Shown: one piece after another, positions 6,846 to 15,056 of the stretch
How positions within the stretch are numbered: the first letter of the stretch is position 1
How the letters are laid out: each line of letters starts with the position of its first letter
From: Scenedesmus sp. ARA3
Lineage: Eukaryota > Chlorophyta > Chlorophyceae > Sphaeropleales > Scenedesmaceae
Length of the DNA stretch: 16,007 nucleotides
Assembly: GCA_004335835.1 (NCBI GenBank)
Contig: RWJK01000481.1
Location: 1-16,007, forward strand
Direction: 5' to 3'
Position numbers and translations under genes: made by a program
The notes under the pieces: generated by a model
The model's input: only the letters and a program-made list of their open reading frames with translations
The model's database searches: none
Told to the model about the DNA's origin: nothing

Positions 6846-8461
6846 TGCTGCGCTGCACGTACCTCTACACATGTATCTTCCGCATCCGCATGTAGTTTAC
6901 CTGCGCGTATTCAGTTTAACAGTGCGCAGCATACAAATCAATGTGTGAGGTGTACTGCACTGAACATCAGCTAGCATGTGCACAAAGGCAATTACACAGC
7001 ACCACGCCCTCCCCTCATCAGCCGCCTTCGCCCTTTCCAATTGTTCTCCGCCCGATTTTGCAGGCGCCCTGGTACCCCTACCAGCTGCTGCTGGACCGTG
7101 ACATCCTGCTGCATGCAGCATCCACCTTTGTGGCCTTTGGGGCCATGTTCTGCTGCGTGGTGCAGCTGTCATGGTTCCTGGCGGCAGCACCATACTGCCT
7201 CAGCCCAGCAATGATCGGCATTGCCTGCCTGGCACAGAACGCTGCAGGTGAGGGTGCAGCGTTTTCGGCATGGTTTTTTTTGGCAGGGTTGTGGGTAGCA
7301 GGATTTGGGGCAGCAGGGTTTTGGGTAGCAGGTCTGGTTTCGGCACAGCCGCCATACTACGTCAGCCCGGCAATGATCGGCATTGCCTGCCTGGCACAGA
7401 ACGCTGCAGGTGAGGGTGCAGGGTTTTCGGCAGGGCTTTGGGTGGCAGGCTTGTTGGTAGCAGGATTTGGATCAGCAGGGTTTCGGGTAGCCAGGCAGGT
7501 TCGTGGAGGCAGCGCCGTACTACGTGAGCCCTGCAATGATCGGCATCGCCTGCCTGGCACAGAACGCTGCAGGTGAGGGTGCAGGGTTTTTGGCAGGGTT
7601 TTGGGTGGAAGGGTTTTGGGTAGCAGGGTTTGGGGCGGCAGGGTTTTGGGTAGCAGGTCTGGTTTCGGCACAGCCGTCGTACTACCTGAGCCCTGCCATG
7701 ATTGGCATTGCCTGCCTGGCGCAGAGCGCTGCAGGCGAGACCTCCAGATAACATGCACGGATGTATATGTTCACATTTGGCGGCTGGGAGATGAACGCTG
7801 TGACCAGTAGGCGAGAAGAACGGTGTCAACTCAGCACGCATCACACCAACACAGCACGCACAGGGTCTGATTGTGTTGGCCTCTAGGCGGCTCACGTGAT
7901 TGTGCAATTGCATGTGCCTGCCTGCCTGCAGGCATCTTTTTCTGCCCCATCGGCGGCAAGCTCTCCGACATCGGCTACGCCAAGAACCCGCAGCAACCAC
8001 AGCTCAAGCTGCTGTACAACAACGTCACAAACCTCGTGCTGCTGCCGGCCTCCGTGCTGCTGTACGGCTGGAGCTTCCACTTCAAGCTGCACATCGCAAT
8101 TCCGCTGATCGCGCTTTTCCTGGTGGGCGTTGCCACGTCGATCTACGTGCCGGCAGTGTTCAGCTACCTGACAACGATCAAGCAGCAAAATGCTGCGGCA
8201 GCGTGCGCTGGCGTGCAGAGTTTGATGTTCCTTGCGTGCGGGCTGTTTCTGTTGGTTGCTGGAGTGGCAGTTGAGGAGATGGGGGCAGGCCCCTTCTTTA
8301 CGCTGCTTGCAGGACTCTGTGTGGTCAGCTCAACTGTAGCTGGCCTGCAGATCCATGCGAATAGGAAGGCAGCAGCAGCAGCGGGTGAGCTGGCGGCGGC
8401 TGAGCAGCAGCGGGAGCAGGCAGATGATGAGGAGGCAGTGATGGCAGCAGGAGGTGCCTAG
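3520..8461 (+). CDS. Major facilitator superfamily transporter, DHA1 (drug:H+ antiporter) type, 8 exons
   Basis: Exons: 3520-3918, 4242-4335, 4834-5000, 5339-5450, 6017-6136, 6623-6735, 7064-7247 and 7932-8461. All use GT-AG introns and all phases agree, giving 1719 nt (572 residues). ATG 3520 is the first in-frame Met after the upstream stop. The N-terminal ~110 residues are Ser/Ala-rich and probably cytosolic. The first membrane segment begins about residue 120 and twelve can be counted. MFS motif A is at residues ~178-188 (GPCADKFGRRP) after segment 2. The antiporter motif C is at ~258-268 (GPILGPVLGGG) in segment 5. ADIIPPAHRGTAMG lies between segments 4 and 5, and a second motif-A-like GGKLSDIG follows segment 8. 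The middle loop is ~299-335 and the C-terminus is Ala/Gln/Glu-rich. Motifs A and C with a 12-segment layout place it in the proton-coupled DHA1 antiporters, close in style to the fungal QDR/AQR group, in plasma or vacuolar membrane. The substrate cannot be read from sequence. Most introns carry decayed copies of adjoining exons, so alternative splicing is possible. Confidence 0.9.
3999..4034 (+). repeat. Decayed copy of transporter exon 1 end plus donor
   Basis: Bases from 3999 repeat 3892-3926 (tgcatcag…ccctcgc.agcacactgg) at an offset of 107, inside intron 1. The original donor ctg|gtgcgt has become ctggcgtgcg, so this copy is no longer a good splice site. Confidence 0.75.
4400..4440 (+). 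repeat. Copy of transporter exon 2 end plus donor
   Basis: Repeats 4299-4339 at offset 101 with few changes, including an intact-looking donor (atcgcag|gtatac, after 4436). Use of this donor instead of 4335 would add 101 nt and shift the frame. Confidence 0.8.
4611..4705 (+). repeat. Copy of the intron 3' end and 5' part of transporter exon 3
   Basis: The stretch from ctccgccctg (4611) through TGTACATGTTTGCTGTGGC (4665) to the ggcc at about 4705 repeats 4769 to about 4876, at an offset of 158-169. The difference is in the CTG-tract length. The acceptor is preserved (atcag|TGTACATG), but this frame soon reads CTC CGC TAG. Inclusion of the copy would therefore truncate the protein after about 16 residues. 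Confidence 0.8.
5040..5121 (+). repeat. Copy of transporter exon 3 end plus donor
   Basis: Repeats 4931-5012 at offset 109 (ccagcctggcgtgtt…cccagcatccagtttctgat…catgcag|gtgagg). The donor after 5109 looks intact. Its use would add 109 nt and change the frame. Confidence 0.8.
5226..5275 (+). repeat. Copy of acceptor and 5' part of transporter exon 4
   Basis: Repeats 5329-5378 at offset 103 (ctctgtg…gggtgcagtggc). The acceptor AG of the original (tgcag|GG) is changed to tgccgg in the copy, so it should not be used. A further short echo of this exon's middle (gctggcagacaccatcccgc) lies at about 5530-5549. Confidence 0.7.
5566..5985 (+). repeat. Two decayed intron-plus-exon copies of transporter exon 5
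   Basis: Acceptor-exon copies begin at 5648 (ccgcag|GCTCCATCCTGGGCCC) and 5898 (ctgcag|GTCCCATCCC), before the intact exon at 6017. The first two also share upstream intron sequence (gttggctgcatagcattgca near 5572 and its match near 5817). The 5648 copy carries a frameshift after the GPVL motif; the 5898 copy reaches TGA soon after. Only the 6017 copy encodes the full GGGLSQAFGWRSTF segment and joins in phase on both sides. Confidence 0.8.
6249..6299 (+). repeat. Copy of transporter exon 5 end plus donor
   Basis: Repeats 6091-6141 at offset 158 (catgtacgc.gc.gt.atcctgctgccgctgct.actttggt.ggtga). It lies in intron 5 and keeps a gt at the donor position. Confidence 0.75.
6498..6555 (+). repeat. 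Copy of acceptor and 5' part of transporter exon 6
   Basis: Starts at an intact acceptor (cctgcag|TGCCTGAGACGCACC, exon-like from 6512) and repeats 6623 onward at offset 111. It diverges after gtgctgcag. The intact exon at 6623 continues into a charged loop and reaches a donor at 6735, so it is preferred. Confidence 0.75.
6810..6842 (+). repeat. (CAG)11 microsatellite in transporter intron 6
   Basis: Pure CAG run directly visible, about 75 bases downstream of the exon 6 donor. It repeatedly supplies the acceptor trinucleotide CAG. Part of intron 6 (6736-7063), in which I see no convincing exon copy. Confidence 0.9.
7191..7740 (+). repeat. 162-bp tandem array over the end of transporter exon 7
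   Basis: Four copies of the exon segment encoding SPAMIGIACLAQNAAG begin near 7191, 7353, 7516 and 7678, so the periods are 162, 163 and 162. Each is followed by a donor-like gctgcag|gtgagg (after 7247, 7409 and 7572); in the fourth the donor has become gctgcag|gcgaga. Between them is G-rich intron sequence built from a gggttttgggtagcagg-type minor repeat. The first copy is the real exon end: splicing at 7247 joins in phase to 7932 and gives the MFS segment before GGKLSD. Confidence 0.9.
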
Positions 8462-8720
8462 CAGAAGGACGGAAGTGTATAGGATTGCGCAGTACTGGCT
8501 ATTGGCATTGTTTTACACAGGCATACACACATTATAGTTGGAGTTGCTACAGCTGCCACAGCATTTGCTGTAGCCTTACGTGTGGGCACTTGACACACTT
8601 GCTCAGTAAGTCGGTTCTGTCTGTGGCTGTGCTGAACATTGCATTGAAGTGCGTGCGGCTGCTGGAAGGTTAAAATTACTTTGTTGATTCCTTATCCACA
8701 GCCCATTGGCTGTGCACACA
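8462..8720 (+). other. 3' flank of the transporter gene
   Basis: No gene and no exact TGTAA motif seen between the stop codon and the next repeat. It presumably holds the 3' UTR; a near match, tgctgtagcc (8568-8577), could stand in for the signal, but this is weak. Confidence 0.35.
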
Positions 8721-8721
8721 A

Positions 8722-8830
8722 CCTATACAATACAATACAATACAATACACTTTCGGGACTGAACCCGCCCCCAGGCACTAGCCCAGCGAGCCGCTAATCC
8801 GCTCATGGGGGGTAGTAGTAATTACATATA
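8722..8830 (-). mobile_element. Possible 3' end of a retroelement with a (TATTG)n tail
   Basis: On the plus strand a pentanucleotide run (caata)n at 8725-8749 abuts a distinct GC-rich stretch (gggactgaacccgccccc…). Read on the minus strand this is unique sequence ending in (TATTG)n, the arrangement expected of a non-LTR element 3' end with a microsatellite tail. No coding part is visible and the left and right limits are approximate. Confidence 0.4.
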
Positions 8831-8832
8831 TA

Positions 8833-8868
8833 GAGAGTGGTATTGAGAGTGGTACAGAGAGTGGTATT
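8833..8868 (+). repeat. Short tandem repeat, GAGAGTGGTA type
   Basis: Three imperfect copies of gagagtggta separated by 2-4 bases. Open frames from here to about 9330 begin at GTG in this repeat and show no domain, so I do not call a gene. Confidence 0.6.
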
Positions 8869-9344
8869 GACGCAGCCGCGCTGGTGGCATCGATTGCCTA
8901 AGCAGCAACACGATACCAAGACAGTTACAGTCGTCCTCATGGGCGGAATGTGCTCGCTCAGCTACTGTCGCAGGCTGATTCAAGGTGCATCGGTATGGCA
9001 TTGTGCTGAACTGATGATTCAGAAATGTGCATGTTTGATTGCTGCTTGGACTCCTCAGCCTACTGTCCACTTATTTGTGACGACTGAAGTTTGTGAGCTT
9101 GGGATTCCGTTGTGGCCAGCCAGCCTAGAGCTGACATATGCTGCACGATCACAGAAGTACTTACTCGATGGCGAGCTTGCTGCTACAACAGTGTGCGGTT
9201 GTGCACTGTGTCGTGTGTGGCGGCTGCAGCGCATCATGCTACGTGTCGTACTCACTGCTATGATGGCTGTGCTGTCCTGCAACATGTGCATGGTATGCTG
9301 CTCTTGCATTGCAATGGGCGTCGCTTGAACCTAGGTTTTCAACC

Positions 9345-9389
9345 CATTACATTACATTACATGCTCCACTCACGAGGAGTGGGAACCCC
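9345..9389 (-). mobile_element. Very short 3' end of the dispersed repeat
   Basis: A (CATTA)n run at 9345-9361, a hairpin (CCACTC, loop, GAGTGG) and aacccc match 15786-15831 almost exactly. Read on the minus strand this is a hairpin followed by a (TGTAA)n tail. Similarity ends at about 9389, giving a copy of only about 45 bp, which would fit extreme 5' truncation. Confidence 0.6.
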
Positions 9390-9409
9390 TTTACCTTCTG
9401 CTATAATAC

Positions 9410-9530
9410 CTCACACTGTTGATGTGAAGTTTGGTGTGCTGTTGCTTTGGAATCAATTTGATCATGCATCATATGAGTTGCTCTTCGATGTTTCCTCCCC
9501 CTGTGCGCCCCTCATTGGCTCCTGCAACTT
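9410..9530 (+). mobile_element. Diverged plus-strand fragment of the same element's coding end
   Basis: The plus strand reads …YELLFDVSSPCAPLIGS, matching the …DELFFDVSSPYEPLVGS end of the minus-strand frame at 15835-16005. The nucleotide match is strong across ttcgatgtttcctccccct. It lies just to the right of the minus-strand tail at 9345-9389 in opposite orientation. Upstream of the match the resemblance is weak, so the left limit is uncertain. Confidence 0.5.
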
Positions 9531-9640
9531 CCAGCTTGAAGCTGTGCAGTTCACCGCGGTGGTGAGCGGTATGTTGCTCCTGTAACCATGTTACTGGCGG
9601 TATGATAACGGGTTGTAAATGTTGAAGTGTCGAATGCCAC

Positions 9641-9696
9641 GATGTTGCAATTGCTAATAATGCCGATATGTTGCAATTCTTTATAATGCCGATATA
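9641..9696 (+). promoter_or_regulatory. Tandem repeat upstream of the J-protein gene
   Basis: Two and a fraction imperfect copies of a unit GAT(AT)GTTGCAATT…ATAATGCC at 9641-9664 and 9665-9690, followed by gatatagg. This sits about 200-245 bases before the start codon in otherwise gene-free DNA, so a promoter role is possible but unproven. The rest of 9531-9886 shows nothing else clear. Confidence 0.35.
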
Positions 9697-9886
9697 GGGG
9701 TTTCATGCCAGTCGCCCTGGCAGGGCACAGGGTACAGAGCAACACGTCATGTAACTGCTACAGGTGCACCTGCCCTGTTCACATCGACAAGTTCATTGTG
9801 ACGCTGCTCCTTACACCTAGTTAAGGGCTCTGATCCGTAATTTACAAGACAGGGTAGCATGCCCAGAATCATACTCAGCTAGCAGG

Positions 9887-12800
9887 ATGAACAGGACGGG
9901 TCTGCTTGTGATCACTGGGTTGCTGCTACTGGCCAGTGTAGCAGAATGTGTTGAAAGAGACCCTTATCAGGTGTGACGGGAGAGAAGAGTGCAGGCGTAG
10001 TTGCGAAGCTGCGCAATGGAAGTGCGGTTCGGTCAAGCCCTGGCATGCACGTTTGCAGGTGCTGGGCGTACGGCGATCATCAACTCAGAAAGAAATTACC
10101 AGGGCGTTCAGGACGTAAGTGCAGAGCATCAACGCCAGCCATGCTGCGTGCGTGCTCGTACTTGGACAGACCAACTGCCACTGCTGCTGCTGCTGCACAT
10201 GAAGCCCTACATGGCAAGCACAGCGGCCTCAAAGCAGCACATTTGACTAAGGCTTGTTTTTGGTCCAACAGGAACCATCTAGCCACATGCATGTGTTATC
10301 TCAGCATGTTGCGCACAGACAGGGCGACAGCAGCAGTAGCACAGTACAGCAGCTGTCAGCTGCAGCTGTTTGAACACTGTCGCTCCCGCTTCCTGCAGGC
10401 TATCAAGGCAGTACCACCCGGACAAAAACCCCTCCAAGGATACAACAGCAAAGTTCCAGGAGATATCTGCAGGTATGGGCTGTGCTGCAACAGGAAACAG
10501 CAGCCAACAACAGCAAAAACAGAGCACGGCAGCCCCACACACCAGCCACGAAGGACCATGGCAGCTACCACTGCATGCAGCCTCCAGAACTTGCAGGAAC
10601 ATAATGTAAGAAACTCCCAATGGCGTGTAAGCACTATATATATAGGATATCAGCTTGCAGGAGAAGCAGCAGCTGCACAGCAGACCTGGACAAGGCCTAG
10701 TGCTGACTCACCACGCTGCACCTGCTCATGTTGACCGAGTAACACGTGCCATGTTACCAGCATGGTACTTGCCAACACTTGTTCAACATACGAACTCATT
10801 CACCTCGTGCTGCCATTGCATTGTTGGTGTCTTGCAGCGTATGAGTACCTCACCGATCCTGCAAGGCAGAACAAGCCGTGGGAATGGGACTTTTCAGGTG
10901 CGACTGGCCACAAGAGCAGCTGCAGCAGGACCACAGCAGCAGAACGAGGCCAGCATGCAGCAAGATTAGCTGCAGTTGTAGCAGCTATCTCCTAAGCAGC
11001 AGCAACAGCTGCGGATACTTGACGTTCCTGCAAGTTTGCACTTCCTGCAAGCACAAACAACAGCACTTGGCAGTCTTTATTGCACAAGCACGTGTTTGAC
11101 TTACATGATTGTGGGCCTCCTGCAAGCATTCAGGGCACGCACTGCATATCATTTCTGAAAGCATGAAAGCAGCATTCACATGTACATGCCAGCGCCTCCT
11201 TACAGCCATATCAAAAACGTGGTCATCGTGCTGCTGCTATGGCTGCTGCTGCCTGTGCAGAGGGCGCCAAGCCAGGGAAGGGCGGCAGGGGCAGGCGGGG
11301 GCCATACAGCGCATACGATGCATTCGATGCCTTCCAGGGCACATACCACTTTGGTGAGCAGCAGCTGCTAGTGCACCCGTCGATGGACATACTTGGCAAC
11401 ATACATGCTTGTTTGCTGCAGCTGTACTGCTGGTTGCGCATGCCGCCATGCAGGTGTTGTCTGCCTGGCATTGATACAGCCACCCCGATCCGTGCTGCTG
11501 CTGTTTGTGACTTTTTGTGCCGCAGTGCTGGACTTGGACCCCATGCGGATCATTGGGATAGGGCGGACTTGGTTTGACCAGCACAAAGAGAAGCACCAGC
11601 ACACGTGAGTTTGTCATGTGTTGCAGGCAGGCAGTATAACGCAGCAGCAGCACAGCAGCAGGGCTAAACATGCTGATATCTCCAGCCAATCATGTACAGT
11701 GCTGCAAGCGGTCAGTTCAGCTAGCCTGTTCAACATGCTGCTGTCTGGCCTGCGTGTGTCCTGTCTGAAGTGCACTCTAATCTGCGACATTCTGACTTCA
11801 TTGCTTGCACGCAAACACATTGCTCGTCTTTCCTCAGACGTACCCATCACGATTGCCATCGTGCTGTACTCTTACGGGTGCATGCCTGTATGTTGTGCTG
11901 CTCAGGTATGACACGCTGTGGCGCAGCAGCGTTGATCGCGCGGTTTGCCATGCGCTGCAGTCAGGCTGGAAGCTGCCGCGGGTGCTGGAGCCGCCCCTGA
12001 TGTACCTGGCCAAGCAGAAGGTGAGCTGCTGGCTTGTACATTGTGTAAAGAGTAGATGTGTAATAGTTGTTCTACATTACACGCTATACTGTAGCTACCA
12101 GGTCTGCAACACGGGCTGCTGGCTGGAGCTGCCCCTGATGTATATGACTAAGCAGAAGGCGAGCTACAGTATTGAATAGAAGTTGAGGTTAGTAGCTAGG
12201 AGCTTTGCCACACTGGCAGCGCAACAGTCAGGCTGGCGGCTGCCGCGCCTGCTGGAGCCGCTCTCATGTACCTGGCAAAGCAGAAGGTGAGCTAGAGAAT
12301 CTGATTAAAAGTTGAGGTTGGTACCCAGTAGCTATGCCACACTGTCGTCTAGAACAGCTGGCTGGAAGCTGCCGCCTGCTGGAGCCGCCTCTGATATACC
12401 TGCCGCAGGCTGGGATGTAAGCATAGTTGCAAAAGCCAGCACCACTACCTGCTTGAAAACAGAAATGCAAATGCCAGCGCTTCTACCTGCTATATACAAC
12501 TACTGCCGGCTATGCAGCATGGCCCGCTAGCTACGCAATACAGCCTGCAAACAACATATGTGCCATGCATACTACTTGTTTGAATAGTTTGAATAGTTCG
12601 TTATGCACCTGCACTAATGTATCACTTGCAGTTCATGACGGGTGCCGGGCCTGCAATGCTTCCTGTCCTGCAGATCATCACAGATAAGGCAGGCCAACTG
12701 CACCTGCTCTTGATACATCTGCTAATCTTGCCGGCTGCCTGGCCCTACCGTGCCTCCTGTCCTGCAGATGATATACTACACAGCAGGCCAGTGGCGAGCC

Positions 12801-15056
12801 TGGCCCTGCAGCGGCATTTTGCTAGAGCTAGGGTTTTGGGTGGCGCGCCAAACCCCGTGCCTGCAGTACGCTGGCGGCAGCAGCAGCAGCAGCACGGAGG
12901 CAGACAGCTCGACAGGAGGAGGTGATGGCAGTGCAGGACGGTACTCAGCAGATGGTGCCAGAGAAGACAGCAGCAGCAGCAGCAGTAGCAGCGCCTACTC
13001 TGGGGCAGTGACAGACGAGGAGCGGCTCGTGGAGCTGCAGCAGCAGCTGCACGCGCACCGCAAGCTGCGGCAGCAGCTGCTGCAGCCTTCAGCAAAGGCA
13101 CAGCAGCGCAGCAGCTCTGGCAAAAGCAGCAAGTCCTCCAGCAGCAGCAAGGGCCGCAGCAGGAGTGGCTCCATCATGCTGGATGGCTTCACTGCTGACC
13201 TGTCGCAGTTGCAGCTGCTGCAGGGGCGGCTGCTGTGGTGGGCGCTGCTGCTGGCCGGCTGCTACCTGCTGCTGCATGACAGGCAGATGCTGCTGGCTGG
13301 CTTTGGGCTGGTAGTGATTGGGCTGTGGAGCTTGTTCTGGGGCGTGGGCGGCTCTGAGGGAGCAGTTGAGGCGCTGCAAGCGGCCCTGGATGCCAACAGC
13401 TGGTTCGGATGGGCGGTGAGTGGGGTTCAGGTTTTTGCTACAGGTTCTGCCTTTAGGCAGGTTTAGTTGATGGTTTGGTGCTTGCTTGCAGTCGTCCGTG
13501 TGTGCTTGGGCGACTGCTGGGTGGTCAGGCTGGTCTTGCTGTGTAAATCTGTCATCAAACAAGCAAGTACTACTTTGCGCACTGCGTACTACGTTGCGCT
13601 GCAGCACCAAACTGCTTTGCAAGCCTTTTCTCTTTGCTTGACTGCTGCACCACTGACGCCTGGCTGCCCTGCCCTGCCTGTCCGTGCCACCCACCACCAG
13701 ATCGGCGTGTGGTACACGGCTGCCTGTGCAGCACTGTGCCTGCTGCTGCCGCTGGTGCTGGCGAGTTGTGTGCTGCTGCTGGCCACATGGCTGTGGGCTG
13801 CCGTCTCCTGCAGCAGCATTGCGATGACGCCCTGCGTATCACGCATGGGCTTGTCGCTGTGGATTGGGCTGCAGATGTGGCTGTACTCTAATGGAGAGCT
13901 GCTGCGAGGTGTGTGTCAGCTGCAGCAGGCTGCGAACGCTGTTGTATGTAGCTGCAGCCGTTCAACTAGTTCTGCTACTTCAGCTGCCAGCAGATTTGCT
14001 CGTCTGTCGCCGAATGCAGCTGTTGTTGCGTGTTTCCTGCATGCTCAGCTGGAGGAATGTATGCTTGCATGTCCTGCTGCCAGCTGATTACTTCTTGCTA
14101 CTGCTGCTGCTGCTACTGCCTGCGAAACTCTTTCTGTTGCTGCTGCAGGCGGCGCAATAGCAGTCGGTGTCTGCGCTGTGCTCTACAAGCGGCCCAGCCT
14201 GGCTATCTGGTGGGTGTCCATGCTGTTCTCGCCTGTGCTGTTCAGCTGGCACCTGCTGCGGTTCATGGCGCTGTCTTGGGGCCACTGGCTAGGCCTCACA
14301 CAGAGGTCCCCAGAGCTTGCTGCAAAGATTGCGGCAGCGATTACAGCACGTCAGGCGCAGATGCAGCTGCGAGACGGGCAGCCGCAGAAGCAGGAAGAAT
14401 CGCGGGGACGCACAGTCAACGGCGCTGCAGCAAGCTCAGAAGGCCCGCCTGTCACTAAGGGCAGGAAGATGATCGGGCCAGGCAGCAGCCCGTATAGCAC
14501 AGCAGTACCCGCAGCTGCGCCGGCAGCAGCAGCAGCAGCGTCTCCTGCTGCTGACTTTGGCAGCGCGGCAGCATACCCGCCACGCAGGACGGGTTTGCGC
14601 CGCGCCACACGGGCTGCACGTGTTACAGTCTGGAGTGTATTCAACGGCCCCTGGTGGCCTGCTACCTTCAGGCCAGAGGATCTCGCCTTCACCTGCTACT
14701 GGTGGATCCGCATGGTGGGCTGGGTGCTGCCCTGGCGGGCTCTGACGGCTGCCGTGATCGCGATCAAGATCGCATATGCGGTGGCTGCGTTTGCGGTGGC
14801 GGCGGCTGCATTTGGGGTACCTGGAAGCTGGATGACTGTAGGGAGGCTGGTGCAGCTAGTGCTTTTGAGGCTGGGGGCTGGCGCTGGTGTGCTGTGGGTG
14901 GGCTCGTGTGTGCTCGATGACCTGGTGAGGATCATAGATCCCATGAAGTGGGCGAAGCGGCAGCAGCGGCGGCTGCAGAAGCAGCGACGGGGGCAGGCGA
15001 AGCAGCGGCAAGGGCCTGATGGCAGGGCTCGGGCTGAGTCTCCTGCACTGAACTAA
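9887..15056 (+). CDS. J-domain (DnaJ/Hsp40) protein with signal peptide and multipass membrane C-terminus
   Basis: Exons: 9887-9970, 10059-10114, 10399-10472, 10838-10897, 11261-11353, 11526-11604, (microexon 11700-11710), 11838-11877, 11906-12020, 12768-13415, 13701-13908 and 14149-15056. All introns are GT-AG, and the total of 2376 nt gives 791 residues. Residues 1-~20 (MNRTGLLVITGLLLLASVAE) form a signal peptide. A J domain spans ~25-90, with DPYQVLGV and the catalytic HPD at 53-55, so it should stimulate an Hsp70, most likely BiP-like in the ER lumen. The usual basic end of helix IV is weak (LTDPARQNKPWEW). A Gly/Arg-basic linker follows (~92-110). A first membrane segment lies at ~154-166 and after, then a Ser-rich region with a likely coiled coil (~285-315). 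Further hydrophobic segments are at ~358-374, 378-396, 424-455, 470-550 and ~660-740. The C-terminal tail is basic. Signal peptide, J domain, then membrane segment resembles ER J-proteins such as the Sec63/ERdj/DNAJC25 types, but the long multipass C-terminus does not let me name one. Intron 8 (12021-12767) contains decayed exon copies. Confidence 0.85.
11700..11710 (+). other. Probable 11-nt microexon of the J-protein gene
   Basis: Exon 11526-11604 ends in phase 2 and exon 11838-11877 needs a single leftover base, so direct joining shifts the frame out of VPITIAIVLYSYG. An 11-nt piece bounded by tgtacag and gtcagt at 11700-11710 repairs the phase exactly and adds T-A-A-S-D across the junctions. 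It is the only repair I found with canonical sites in this intron, but it is inferred from phase alone. Confidence 0.45.
12105..12412 (+). repeat. Three decayed copies of J-protein exon 8 end
   Basis: Copies of 11960-12026 (ggctggaagctgccgc…ctggagccgcccctgatgtacctgg…aagcagaaggtgagct) occur at about 12110-12164, 12223-12292 and 12350-12410. The last two also share upstream sequence (agttgaggtt at 12181 and 12310, gccacactg after it), so the unit there is about 129 bp. The donor is GC in the first copy (gaag|gcgagc), intact in the second (after 12286) and missing in the third. The third copy also lacks a piece of the exon. Confidence 0.8.
12646..12697 (+). repeat. Copy of acceptor and 5' end of J-protein exon 9
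   Basis: The sequence around cctcctgtcctgcag|ATGATATACTACACAGCAGG (12752-12791) has an earlier version at 12657-12697 with cttcctgtcctgcag|ATCATCAC, offset about 95. The acceptor is intact in both. The downstream one is chosen because its frame stays open through 648 nt. Confidence 0.65.

Noticed and set aside
7575..7651. Interstitial telomere
   Set aside because: The spacing is irregular and includes TAGCA units shared with the surrounding 162-bp intron repeat, so it is part of the array and not a true telomeric run.
7191..7740. CRISPR-like array because of regular repeats
   Set aside because: Units are 162 bp, adjacent and exon-derived, with no short repeat and unique-spacer structure, in a nuclear eukaryotic context.
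7357..8000. Minus-strand Pro/Lys/Thr-rich repetitive frame (PKTLPP-type units)
   Set aside because: It is the complement of the 162-bp G-rich array and of transporter exon 8, and has no start context or domain.
8837..9585. Plus-strand frames of about 160 codons between the two large genes
   Set aside because: They begin at GTG codons inside simple repeats, are Cys/Trp-rich without a domain, and run through retroelement remnants.
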